The position numbers were made by a program, and so were the translations under genes. Positions 8,507 through 16,376 of a stretch of DNA of 64,000 nt are shown piece by piece. Position 1 is the stretch's first letter, and each line of letters begins with the position of its first letter. The stretch is taken from positions 1-64,000 of the forward strand of contig JAUXTH010000144.1 of the NCBI GenBank assembly GCA_030679035.1, read 5' to 3'. Under the pieces are notes generated by a model. It was not told the DNA's origin, made no database searches, and saw only the letters and a program-made list of their open reading frames with translations. This DNA is from Methylobacter sp. GTDB lineage: Bacteria; Pseudomonadota; Gammaproteobacteria; Methylococcales; Methylomonadaceae.

Positions 8507-9469
8507 TTGAAAAACACATCTCCTTCGATTACTCTCAAAGAAGCCTTCGATTCTACATTTCATCATAAATTCAACTTTAATGATTTTTTGAATCTGGATG
8601 TTAAAAATGAATGTAAAAGCTTCTACAAAAATAATAAATTAATTCTCAATCCTTCAGTTATTTTAAAGAAATATCTACGCTTTTTAAATAACTTTGTCTT
8701 TGATTATTCAGCAATAAATATTGATGTTGTTCATTCTTACATAAAAGGTAGGAATGCATATACTGCTGTTGAGAAACATGCTCATAGTAAGTATTTTTTT
8801 CAAACAGATATTAATAATTTTTTTAACAGCATTACAACTAAAGATGTTGATTTTATACTTACCAATAATCTATATGCCATACCTATATCGGATATTGACA
8901 AGTATAAATTTAACCTATTGAATTTAGTAACTATAGATAATATTCTACCTATAGGGTTTTCAACATCGCCGAGTATAAGCAATACTTTTTTGCATGCGTT
9001 CGATAATAAACTTAATAACTATTGTCAAGGTAAAAATATTATCTATACTCGCTATTCTGATGATATTATTCTGTCCTCTAATAATAGAGGTGATCTAAAA
9101 GATGCTGAAGAAAAAATTTCTGTATATCTTAATTTATTTCATGATGGTCGAGTTTTTATTAATCCTCGAAAAACAAAGCATACCCATAAAGGAGAAAAAA
9201 TAAAGTTACTTGGGATGGTTATTTTACCATCTGGAAAAATTACTGTGGATATGAAGGTAAAAAAACAACTTGAAATATTGCTTCATTTCTATATCAATGA
9301 TAAAGATAAGTTTTTAGACTATTTGAAAAATCATTATCATGGCGAATTAGGTACAATTTCAGGGCAGCTAAATTATATTAATAGCATCGACAATACCTAT
9401 CTATATAAGCTTCGCAGGAAATATGGTAATTTTATTATTGACACATTTTTTAATCAAACTATTAAATAG
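8507..9469 (+). CDS. Retron-like reverse transcriptase
   Basis: The 320-residue protein has the order of RT motifs. QTDINNFFNSI (about 98-108) carries the first catalytic Asp, PIGFSTSPSISN (about 147-158) is the fingers/palm motif, and YTRYSDDIILSS (about 180-191) contains the YxDD box. KTKHTHKGEKIKLLG (about 222-236) and a thumb-like tail follow. The compact size and lack of a maturase domain fit retron or defence RTs, not group II introns. Two retron marks differ: NAxxH is spread out as NAYTAVEKH, and the VTG motif position reads LLG. The start is TTG; an upstream ATG frame closes after five codons. It is very AT-rich compared with neighbouring genes, suggesting transfer. The partner gene follows after 2 bases. 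Confidence 0.88.
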   Translation: MKNTSPSITLKEAFDSTFHHKFNFNDFLNLDVKNECKSFYKNNKLILNPSVILKKYLRFLNNFVFDYSAINIDVVHSYIKGRNAYTAVEKHAHSKYFFQTDINNFFNSITTKDVDFILTNNLYAIPISDIDKYKFNLLNLVTIDNILPIGFSTSPSISNTFLHAFDNKLNNYCQGKNIIYTRYSDDIILSSNNRGDLKDAEEKISVYLNLFHDGRVFINPRKTKHTHKGEKIKLLGMVILPSGKITVDMKVKKQLEILLHFYINDKDKFLDYLKNHYHGELGTISGQLNYINSIDNTYLYKLRRKYGNFIIDTFFNQTIK

Positions 9470-9471
9470 CT

Positions 9472-10794
9472 GTGAAATTCAATTGCAAGCTTTTTAATAT
9501 TCAACACATTAAAGAATTAAGTTTCAGTGTAGATTTATCGAAAAATCAACTGATGTGCATCGTTGGAAAGAATGGCGTTGGAAAAACCACTTTAATTAGA
9601 GCAATTAAAAACCTTAAATCTGCTGATACCTTTACTAAGACAGCTTCCCCTAATATTTTTAAAAAAAATAGCCGTATTCTTTATGCTATTGATCAAGTAG
9701 AGTATGACTTTCAATACAGTCAAAAGCTAAATGTAATTGATACTAAAGCTATTATTGATAAAAAGATAAAAGAAAGCATCAATGTTGAACTTCCTATTCC
9801 TCATGGAGAACGATTCAGTCATTTCCAAAGATTAGGTGAAATAGACGATGAATTAAGAACCAATATATCACTACAACAATATCAATCACCACAAGAATTA
9901 ATAGCACTACTTTCGGCCATCTATCAGTCAAATAGATTTAATGACTTAAAAGAGATCAAGGTAAAGGGAGCAAAATATTACTTTATATTACAGGAAGATA
10001 ATTTTTATATCCGCGAAGACTACCTAAGCTCAGGCGAACATTTTGTTATTAATTTATATAAGATGATTCAGCGAAAATGCAAACTGATTGTTATTGATGA
10101 AATTGATATTTCTCTGGATGCTTCCGCACAGGTAAACCTTATTGCGCAATTACGCATATTTTGTGCAAACTACGAAGTCAATATCATTTTCACCACTCAT
10201 TCCCTTGCTCTTATGAAAACATTGGATGATTCAGAACTCTACTATATGGAGAGTTCTGATGCCGCCATTTCTTTTAAAAACGTATCCTATAATTATATAA
10301 AAAGTGAGCTTTTCTGTTTTACAGGCTGGGATAAGTATATTTTGACAGAAGACAAAATGTTGGAGAACTACCTTACACATCTTATCGCTCAAAGCAATAC
10401 ACCTATATTCTTTAAATACAAGATTATTTATATTGGAGGCGCTTCCAATGTTATTGATCTAATGAAGCGCAATGATAATGACAAGATTTTTTCCACTTCC
10501 AATAATGTGATTTGCGTTCTTGATGGCGACAAGTTTGAAGAATTAAAAAGCCATGATAAAGTATTTTTTATTCCATTTGATAGCGTAGAAAAACAGCTGT
10601 TTTTTCATTATAAAAACGGCGAGTTATCAAGCATGGACTTTATGAAAATACCAGAAAATCCGAAGGAACTATTTAATAGTATTAAAGAAAAAAGATACTT
10701 ATCTGAATTAGAGATATTTTCTTTTATTAATTCAAAGAAAGTTGAAGAGGTAGAAAGTTTTAAAAATCAGTTGATTAGTTTTTTAACATTATAA
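9472..10794 (+). CDS. SMC/ABC-like ATPase with C-terminal TOPRIM-like domain
   Basis: The 440-residue protein begins with an ABC/SMC-type ATPase: Walker A IVGKNGVGKTTLIRAI (about 30-45), signature-like LSSGEHFVINL (about 185-195), Walker B LIVIDEIDISLD (about 204-215) and a switch His in FTTHSLAL (about 241-248). The C-terminal part has ILTEDKMLENYL (about 290-301), YIGGASNVIDL and VICVLDGDKFEE (about 343-354). This Glu then DxD arrangement is that of TOPRIM nucleases, as in OLD proteins. Such ATPase-TOPRIM effectors accompany type I-B retrons, where they act as the toxic arm of phage defence. GTG start, 2 bases after the RT stop, so the two are co-translated. Equally AT-rich. Confidence 0.85.
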   Translation: MKFNCKLFNIQHIKELSFSVDLSKNQLMCIVGKNGVGKTTLIRAIKNLKSADTFTKTASPNIFKKNSRILYAIDQVEYDFQYSQKLNVIDTKAIIDKKIKESINVELPIPHGERFSHFQRLGEIDDELRTNISLQQYQSPQELIALLSAIYQSNRFNDLKEIKVKGAKYYFILQEDNFYIREDYLSSGEHFVINLYKMIQRKCKLIVIDEIDISLDASAQVNLIAQLRIFCANYEVNIIFTTHSLALMKTLDDSELYYMESSDAAISFKNVSYNYIKSELFCFTGWDKYILTEDKMLENYLTHLIAQSNTPIFFKYKIIYIGGASNVIDLMKRNDNDKIFSTSNNVICVLDGDKFEELKSHDKVFFIPFDSVEKQLFFHYKNGELSSMDFMKIPENPKELFNSIKEKRYLSELEIFSFINSKKVEEVESFKNQLISFLTL

Positions 10795-10803
10795 GCCTTG
10801 TAG

Positions 10804-10831
10804 GTCGGGCAACATCTTTTCGTTGCCCGAC
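10804..10831. terminator. Hairpin repeat after the retron-like operon
   Basis: GTCGGGCAAC (10804-10813) and GTTGCCCGAC (10822-10831) are perfect 10-base arms around ATCTTTTC. This is a widespread extragenic hairpin of proteobacteria. It starts 9 bases past the stop of the ATPase-TOPRIM gene. No T-tract follows, so it may stabilise the 3' end of the mRNA instead of acting as a classical terminator. Confidence 0.55.
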
Positions 10832-11184
10832 ATCTTGCTGTCCGACGAAACTCATGCGGCAGCACCAAGCAATTAAGCGCAGTAAATAGAGTCTTTCCGT
10901 TTCTGGAGAAACACAACTCTACGGCATTATTTGCTGACAGCTACTAAAATTTTGCTACTCACCACCCGATTTTAACTACTGTGGTATCGTCTTTTACCGC
11001 CTACTCCGTAGGTCAACGACCTCAAGCCTCCTAACGGATTATATAAACCGCACCGTTCGGTTACTGGACGGCTGCCGGTAGATAAATAAATGAGCTGTAT
11101 TTGGTCCGCAAAAAATGGGTTTGCTTTATTAAGTGTAAGACTTTATCTTACATTTGCATTAAAGAAACTGATCAGGAGAACAAC
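10832..11184. other. Non-coding stretch with a degenerate copy of a neighbouring gene end
   Basis: No gene is seen in these 353 bases. Around 10964-11010 the sequence ACCCGATTTTAACTACT, followed by CGTCTTTTACCGC, resembles the 3' end of the helix-hairpin-helix gene at 12144-12200 (ACCCGATTTTTAACTACC, later CGCCTTTTACCGC). It may be a decayed duplicate of that gene end. The last part (about 11085-11184) is the leader of parD and has AGGAGAA at 11174-11180. Confidence 0.4.
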
Positions 11185-11439
11185 ATGGCGAATGTCCGAA
11201 CCCAAACCGTTAGCCTCGGTGAGCACTGGAACAACCTCATTGAGTCCTTGCTCAAGAGTGGGCGCTATGCAAGCGTGAGCGAAATCATGCGTGACTCCTT
11301 ACGCTTGCTTGAAGAAAGGGAAGCTAACTCAACGCTGCAATCTTTACGCACCGCCCTGATTGAAGGCGAACAGAGCGGCGATGCCGGTGAATTAGACATG
11401 GAAACAATCAGACTGGAAGCCAAAAAAAAGCCGGTTTAA
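11185..11439 (+). CDS. parD: ParD-family antitoxin
   Basis: The 84-residue protein begins TVSLGEHWNNLIESLLKSGRYASVSE and continues SEIMRDSLRLLEERE. This is the ribbon-helix-helix pattern of ParD/CopG antitoxins, with the GRYASVSE(I/V)MRDSLRLLE signature (about residues 26-46). The C-terminal part (about 50-84) is the toxin-binding tail. The start at 11185 is chosen because AGGAGAA lies 5-11 bases upstream; a longer frame from 11101 has no ribosome binding site. It would neutralise the ParE gyrase toxin encoded directly downstream and repress the operon. The toxin gene is broken, so this antitoxin is an orphan unless it counters another ParE. Confidence 0.9.
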   Translation: MANVRTQTVSLGEHWNNLIESLLKSGRYASVSEIMRDSLRLLEEREANSTLQSLRTALIEGEQSGDAGELDMETIRLEAKKKPV

Positions 11440-11446
11440 GCTGAAA

Positions 11447-11818
11447 ATGCGCAAAATCCATACTCAGGCGCTCGCAAAACAAGACCTGAAAAATATCTGG
11501 CTTTACTCGTTCAAAAATTGGGGAGAAAAACAGGCGGATTGTTATTTTGATGAATTAAATGCCGCATTCTAACTAGAGCCGGACGGGGCATGTTGCCCCG
11601 TCCGAAACGTTTTGCAACGGTTAAATGCAGTCGCTTAGCTCGAACATCTCAGAAACGTTAGGGACGGGGTTGCAAACCCCGTCCCGCTTGGTTACATTCG
11701 TGAAGGGTACAGGCACTTTCACATTAATCGGCATTTAGTTTTTTATCGTGTTGCAGCGACCAAAATTCACATTGTGCAAGTGCTGCATGACAGTATGAAT
11801 TACACAGCGCATTTATAA
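11447..11818 (+). pseudogene. parE: ParE toxin gene split by an insertion
   Basis: The N-terminal half (11447-11569, 41 codons, MRKIHTQALAKQDLKNIWLY then GEKQADCYFDELNAAF) is the start of a ParE/RelE-fold toxin. It ends in TAA at the edge of a palindromic insertion. The C-terminal half reappears at 11693-11818 in a good frame: YIREGYRHFHINRHLVFYRV then KIHIVQVLHDSMNYTAHL and a stop, the classic ParE ending. About 20-25 central residues are missing, replaced by about 121 bases of repeat. The toxin gene starts 7 bases after the parD stop. No functional toxin can be made. Confidence 0.88.
11572..11692. mobile_element. Palindromic miniature insertion in parE
   Basis: Two perfect hairpins bound the insert: CGGACGGGGCA-TGT-TGCCCCGTCCG (11580-11604) and GGGACGGGGTT-GCA-AACCCCGTCCC (11661-11685). 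They are variants of each other, a REP-doublet (BIME-like) arrangement. AAACGTT occurs inside each flank. It has no coding capacity and would need a transposase in trans. The exact ends are approximate, within a few bases, because some parE sequence was lost. Confidence 0.7.
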
Positions 11819-11940
11819 AATCCAAGCTCTGGATCGGGTGTTGCCAATGAGGACCGGAGCCCATCATGGGGTTGGACTTTGCCCAAAGGGACTCCTGCAA
11901 TAGCAGCTATCAACTGGCGAACTGAGGGAGTCCCGATTTT

Positions 11941-12145
11941 GTAACTATTCAGTGTATCGTGGATGCTTTTCATTTAGCAGGATTTAATTCCTTATCCTTT
12001 TGGAAGAAGAGGTTGTAGGAGCGGGCCATGCCCGCGATGATGGTGCGCAACTTATAAATCGTGGCCTTAATGTCGCGGGCATGGCCCGCTCCTACGGTAT
12101 CAATCGTGCATAAAAAAGGATGTTGTGTTCACGCTGAATAGTTAC
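11941..12145. mobile_element. 205-base MITE-like element with 12-base terminal inverted repeats
   Basis: The ends GTAACTATTCAG (11941-11952) and CTGAATAGTTAC (12134-12145) are perfect inverted repeats. Inside, a perfect 23-base inverted repeat begins GTAGGAGCGGGCCATGCCCG (12015-12037) and its partner is at 12073-12095. It has no coding capacity. Related end sequences are seen near 3846 and 13902, so it belongs to a family. The stretch before it (11819-11940) contains GGGACTCC...GGAGTCCC arms and no gene. Confidence 0.75.
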
Positions 12146-12152
12146 CCGATTT

Positions 12153-13055
12153 TTAACTACCGTCGCTGGAGCCTCTCCCAGCGGCATCGCCTTTTACCGC
12201 ATGTTCCGCATAATATTCGCTGCATTCCTTTTCGCGGCCCCGAACCACCCGCTGGCCGGTTGCTGGGCCCCGCGTCTCGGTGACGACGGTATGCTGGCCC
12301 TCGTGGTGACTATCATCGTAAAAATAAATCACCACCCAGTCTTTGACGCGATCCAGCTGGTGAGCGCGCTCGGTATTCGAATATAACGAGGTAAAATGCC
12401 ACCCCTGCCGGCTCGCATGCAAGATGGGCAGCCAGGCTTCGCCAGTCGGGTTGAAGCGTTTCGGCGCTATGGTCGGCAGCTCTCCGGCTTGCGTTTTTTT
12501 GTGGTACTGTTCGTCTATTTTCAACAATAATTCGACCGGCGGCTCTGTAATGGTTTGCTGCGCTTCGAAACGCGGCCTGCGGAAACCCAGGACGTGGGCA
12601 AGCCAGGTTTGCACCAAGGCGATTTTTTTTGTGCTGAAGCCGGGGACTTTTTTTAAGCGGCCGTTATGCGCCGCCAGTTCCAGGGCTTCCAGGGTGTCGA
12701 CATGCAGCGTTTCGATGATCCGGTGCGCCGACCTGGGGCCGATGCCCGGAATCTGTTCGAATAATGCGATGGGATCATGACCTGACTGTAAGCTTTCCAA
12801 GCGGCTCAAGCGTCCGGTCATCACGTATTCGTTAATGGATCTGGCAATGCCTTCGCCGATTCCGGGCAGTTCCAGCAAGGCCGAAAAACCCTCGCGCCCC
12901 AGTAAATCCTCGACCGGTTCGGCCATGGTGTCGATGGTCTTGGCGGCATTCAGATAGGCGCTGACCCGGAAAGGATTGGCTCTCTGCTCATCCAGTAAGG
13001 CGGCGATTTGGCGCAGTTTCGCAGCGATTTCTTTATTGGTTATCATCTTGCACAA
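12153..13055 (-). CDS. Helix-hairpin-helix DNA-binding protein, PolX N-terminal-like
   Basis: The 300-residue protein begins like the N-terminal part of family X DNA polymerases: NKEIAAKLRQIAALLDEQ, NPFRVSAYLNAAKTI and LLELPGIGEGIARSINEY (about 5-80). A second hairpin follows, FEQIPGIGPRSAHRI (about 98-112), and a third KKVPGFSTKKIALV (about 135-148). The polymerase palm and PHP domains are absent. The C-terminal half (about 170-300) contains WLPILHASRQGWHFTSLYSNT and WVVIYFYDD, found in related stand-alone HhH proteins, and a low-complexity tail. It probably binds branched or gapped DNA; no catalytic activity can be shown. The start may be the fourth codon (MITNKE). Its stop lies 7 bases beyond a MITE-like element. 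Confidence 0.75.
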   Translation of the reverse strand: MCKMITNKEIAAKLRQIAALLDEQRANPFRVSAYLNAAKTIDTMAEPVEDLLGREGFSALLELPGIGEGIARSINEYVMTGRLSRLESLQSGHDPIALFEQIPGIGPRSAHRIIETLHVDTLEALELAAHNGRLKKVPGFSTKKIALVQTWLAHVLGFRRPRFEAQQTITEPPVELLLKIDEQYHKKTQAGELPTIAPKRFNPTGEAWLPILHASRQGWHFTSLYSNTERAHQLDRVKDWVVIYFYDDSHHEGQHTVVTETRGPATGQRVVRGREKECSEYYAEHAVKGDAAGRGSSDGS

Positions 13056-13105
13056 GACCTCATGTTGATCTAAAAACCGCAGTTGAGCATTCCAAATGGG
13101 TGGGG

Positions 13106-13180
13106 GTGTGAAAACCGCTCATGCTTCGACAAGGCTCTCCTGAGCGTAGCCGAAGGGCTCAGCACGAACGGTTTTCACAC
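13106..13180. repeat. Extragenic inverted repeat of a widespread family
   Basis: GTGTGAAAACCG (13106-13117) and CGGTTTTCACAC (13169-13180) are perfect arms. The inside holds CTTCGACAAGGCTCTCCTGA and GCGTAGCCGAAGGGCTCAGC, a sequence type dispersed in many gammaproteobacterial genomes. It lies between a helix-hairpin-helix gene and a phosphoribosyltransferase gene, both on the minus strand, and has no coding capacity. Confidence 0.65.
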
Positions 13181-13225
13181 GTTCCAACTGATTTTAGGTT
13201 GATTGAACCGGTGCAACGTCTTTGG

Positions 13226-13831
13226 CTATTGCTTTAGCAACATCAGCGCATCTTCTATCTGCCTGGCGGTTACATCAATGCCATGCAGCTGCTTGATTTG
13301 CTGTTGCAGCAAGGCCGCGTCGGAATTATCGAGCCGCATTTTTGCAAGCATGCTGGACAAATCCTCATTAACTGCCCAGGGATAGATCAGCCATCGCCAT
13401 TCGGTGACCGTTTCGACGTAAAAGTCGGGAATATAGCTGGAAACGGTTTTGAGGTGCATGGCGGCTGTGCGCATTTCGTTCGCCTCGCCGCAGTGCCGGA
13501 GATGCTCGACGCCCACGGTAAAGGTATCGCCGCTATCGCAGACATCGTCCAACAGCAGGACGTTTCGCCCGTTGATGTCGGCATTTAACGGGTACTTAAC
13601 ATAGGCTGCGTGCTGTTTATAGGCGCCTTGATAATGCTCGATTTTGAAGCCGGTCAGGTCATGGATGCCGAGCATATCCGACAAAAGCCGTCCCGGTATA
13701 TAACCGCCTCGCGCTATGGCGACGATGACATCGATCCGGAAATTTGCCTTGCGCAATTGTTGGGCCAGTTGGCGGCATAAACTGTAGACATCTTCCCATG
13801 TGATTAAAGTACAGGGTAATTTTTCATCCAT
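13226..13831 (-). CDS. Phosphoribosyltransferase (purine salvage type)
   Basis: The 201-residue protein carries the PRPP-binding motif VLLLDDVCDSGDTFTVGVEH (about residues 92-111), two acidic residues followed by SGDT, as in type I phosphoribosyltransferases. An upstream DVIVAIARGGYIPGRLLSDM segment (about 34-53) is the pyrophosphate loop. The nearest recognised relatives are hypoxanthine or xanthine phosphoribosyltransferase-like proteins, which convert free purine bases to nucleotides; base preference cannot be read from the sequence. It is cytoplasmic with no signal peptide. It stands alone, flanked on both sides by repeats. Confidence 0.85.
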   Translation of the reverse strand: MDEKLPCTLITWEDVYSLCRQLAQQLRKANFRIDVIVAIARGGYIPGRLLSDMLGIHDLTGFKIEHYQGAYKQHAAYVKYPLNADINGRNVLLLDDVCDSGDTFTVGVEHLRHCGEANEMRTAAMHLKTVSSYIPDFYVETVTEWRWLIYPWAVNEDLSSMLAKMRLDNSDAALLQQQIKQLHGIDVTARQIEDALMLLKQ

Positions 13832-13901
13832 ATCGAAACCTCAGAATTATCCTAGAAAAATCATTTTTTCCACGAAAAACACAAAAAGCGCAAAAATTTT
13901 C

Positions 13902-14083
13902 GTAACTACTCAGTGACAAAGAATAGAACGCTGATGACGCGGATTGCTTATGATTAAATAAGATTTTTTCCCGGCTCTTTAGCTCATATTTGAACTAAAA
14001 CACCCGTGACACGAATTAAACAGATAAACACTGATTTAAAAATCAGCGTAAATCCGCCTAATCTGCGACATCCGCGTTCTATT
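13902..14083. repeat. Inverted-repeat element related to those at 3.8 and 11.9 kb
   Basis: The left end is GTAACTACTCAG (13902-13913). Inner arms AATAGAACGCTGATGACGC (from 13922) and GCGACATCCGCGTTCTATT (14065-14083) are imperfect inverted repeats, with two mismatches in 19. A CCACGAAAAACAC motif lies just outside (about 13870). It resembles the element at 3724-3858 (AATGGAACGCAGATGACGC arms). No gene is seen between 13832 and 14115. Confidence 0.65.
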
Positions 14084-14115
14084 AATCACGCTACGTAGTG
14101 AGTCTTGGTAATCCG

Positions 14116-15000
14116 CTATGGATCGGGCCTTGTTGCGTTCGCCAACCGGCATAACATTAAAAACAGCCCGTTAGTCATTTCTGCAAACGGCTCATAATCG
14201 AGCTTATCCGGCGTATCCTGAGCCGTATGGTAATAGGGATAACGATAGAAAGCGGTATCGGTAATCATCAAAGCCTTGTAACCGTGCCGCCAAAACGCCA
14301 GCTGATCGCTCAAGGACACTCCCGGCACAATGGCCGGAGCGGCGATGGATTGCACCGGAAAATCCGTCGCCGAGGAAAACGCCTGAACGCAGTCCCGCAA
14401 GATGTGTCGGGAGCGCAAGTTAGAAACAAAAGCAATAAAATTACCGGTATCGGGATAAAAATATTTCAGCAAAGGCGGATAAGTTTGGCTGCCTCGCTGG
14501 TCCCGATAATAGCCGATGGTCTCCAGCGAGATCATAAAACGTATCGGATCACCACGTTGCCTGGCGGCTTTGGCATACACCATGCTGCCCATGCTCGGCC
14601 AGAAGAAAAAAGGCGGCTCCTCGTTCACAAAAGCAACAAAACGCAGGCTGGTTTCAGGCGCAACATCCTGGAACAGGCGCGAAAGTTCCAGCAACGCTGC
14701 AACGCCGCTGCCGTTATCGTTAGCGCCCGGACTGCCAAAGACCGAATCGTAATGAGCGCCGATCAGGATGACATCGTTGTTACGGCCGTTACCGGCGCGG
14801 GTGATTTCAAGATTGGAGCATTCAACGCCTTGCGCGGTATAAGTCTGTTTACGGACGTCATAGCCTTGCTGACGCCATTCTTGCGTAATATAAGCCTCCG
14901 CCGCATGGAGCGCATCCGGATGGAAAATATTATGCTCGCCGATTTTACCGGCAAGTTCATGGACATGTGTGCGTAAGCGCTGAATTGAAATTTCGTTCAT
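14116..15000 (-). CDS. M28-family zinc aminopeptidase
   Basis: The 294-residue protein shows the M28 zinc-binding order. HYDSVFGSPGANDNGSG (about residues 83-99) has the first His and bridging Asp, VAFVNEEPPFFF (about 122-133) has the catalytic and ligand Glu pair, and ISLETIGYY (about 158-166) follows. DTAFYRYPYYHTAQDTPDKL (about 252-271) carries the final His. Such enzymes remove N-terminal residues from peptides. No signal peptide is visible, so it is probably cytoplasmic. A 65-base piece of this gene (14716-14780) has been copied to 7311-7375. The start at 15000 gives MNEISIQRLRTHVHELAG, a good family N-terminus. Confidence 0.88.
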   Translation of the reverse strand: MNEISIQRLRTHVHELAGKIGEHNIFHPDALHAAEAYITQEWRQQGYDVRKQTYTAQGVECSNLEITRAGNGRNNDVILIGAHYDSVFGSPGANDNGSGVAALLELSRLFQDVAPETSLRFVAFVNEEPPFFFWPSMGSMVYAKAARQRGDPIRFMISLETIGYYRDQRGSQTYPPLLKYFYPDTGNFIAFVSNLRSRHILRDCVQAFSSATDFPVQSIAAPAIVPGVSLSDQLAFWRHGYKALMITDTAFYRYPYYHTAQDTPDKLDYEPFAEMTNGLFLMLCRLANATRPDP

Positions 15001-15185
15001 GTTTCTGTGCCTGCAAAGTTAAAACGAAAGTTGGCAAGAGCTCCGGCGATGTTCGTATCAAGCCGGGGATTGCCCGTGTTACAAAGCAAAAAATTGGTTC
15101 TGAGCTGACGACAACAAAACATTGGACAGGGTCCACTTTAAGCCTACAGATTTAGAATCGGTACATGGCGGTACATTTTACGTAG

Positions 15186-16250
15186 CTAAAGCCAGTCCTT
15201 TTTCTTGAAAAACCTGAGTAGAAATACCGATACGCCAACAAATACCGCCCACAACGCCGGGTAGCCCCATCTCCATTTCAACTCCGGCATGTATTCGAAA
15301 TTCATACCATAGACACCGGCGATAAAGGTTAACGGTATGAAAATGGACGCAAACACGGTCAGCACTTTCATGGTTTCGTTCATTTTGTTGCTGACGCTGG
15401 ATAGGTAAATGTCCAGCATGCCGGCGATTAAATCCCGGTAGGATTCCATGGCTTCAGTCACGCGAATCACGTGATCGTAAACGTCACCGAAGTAGCGTTT
15501 GGTTTTGTCATTAAATAGATGCGATTCGCTACGCTGGATGGAAGCCAGCAGTTCCCGCATGGGTGATACGCTTCGGCGTAAAAAAATCAATTCACGCTTG
15601 ATCTTTTGGATGGTGTTTAAAGTTTGCGACGAGGGATTGGACAGTAATTCATCTTCAACGGTTTCAATCAGTTCATCGAAAGCGTCTTGCAGGCTAAAAT
15701 ACTCGTCAACAATGCTGTCCATGATCACATAGGTCAGGTAATCCGTACCAAGACTCCGCAGATGACTCTTATCGTTGTTAAGCCGGGTGAAGATCGGCTC
15801 GAAAATCGCATCGGGCTTTTCCTTGAAGGTGAAAACAAATTTATTCAACAGCAACAAGCTGACCTGTTCATATTGCACGTTAAATTCATCCGCAGACAAG
15901 GAAATCGCTTTGATGACAATATACAAATAATCGTCGAATTCCTCGAATTTCGGGCGTTGGTGGGTGTTGAGAATATCTTCAAGTACCAGCGCATGAATAT
16001 CAAAATGCTGACCGATCGCGTCGATAATTGAAACGTCTTTCAGGCCGTCGATAATCACCCAAGTGATGGTGTCGGTGGTCTGATAGGGCAGCAGTTCTTC
16101 TATGGTTTTGATGGTACTCTGGGTCAGCGTTGTTTTGTTGAAATCGATGACGGTGATTTTATGCTCGTGTTCATGCACTTCGCCGACATGTACCAGCGAG
16201 CCGGGCGGCAAGCCGGATTTTTCGGAAGCGTAACTCAGTGACTCAGACAT
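15186..16250 (-). CDS. corA: CorA-family magnesium/cobalt channel
   Basis: The 354-residue protein ends with two membrane helices (about 291-311 and 327-345). The selectivity motif GMNFEYMPEL lies directly after the first (about 306-315; family motif GMN). The large N-terminal domain is cytoplasmic and helical (YLSSVSNKMNETMKVLTVFA marks the end of the long stalk helix). It works as a pentamer for Mg2+ uptake, with Co2+ or Ni2+ also possible. It is a single gene, divergent from the protease-radA pair that starts at 16377. Confidence 0.95.
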   Translation of the reverse strand: MSESLSYASEKSGLPPGSLVHVGEVHEHEHKITVIDFNKTTLTQSTIKTIEELLPYQTTDTITWVIIDGLKDVSIIDAIGQHFDIHALVLEDILNTHQRPKFEEFDDYLYIVIKAISLSADEFNVQYEQVSLLLLNKFVFTFKEKPDAIFEPIFTRLNNDKSHLRSLGTDYLTYVIMDSIVDEYFSLQDAFDELIETVEDELLSNPSSQTLNTIQKIKRELIFLRRSVSPMRELLASIQRSESHLFNDKTKRYFGDVYDHVIRVTEAMESYRDLIAGMLDIYLSSVSNKMNETMKVLTVFASIFIPLTFIAGVYGMNFEYMPELKWRWGYPALWAVFVGVSVFLLRFFKKKDWL

Positions 16251-16376
16251 GGCTTATCCTTATTTGATAAATATTTTTTATCCAGCTTAAGTATTCAAGC
16301 ATAATGGCGCACATTTTACAGGTGTTCCGGCGGTTGTTTGGACAAAGTATAACTTTAAGATTAAGGCTTTACACTG

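Noticed and set aside
8507..9469. Group II intron maturase
   Set aside because: No maturase X or endonuclease domain is present, the protein is short, and it is followed at once by a partner ATPase gene.
11101..11439. Longer ParD frame beginning at 11101
   Set aside because: The first 28 codons have no ribosome site and look unrelated to ParD; AGGAGAA marks the start at 11185.
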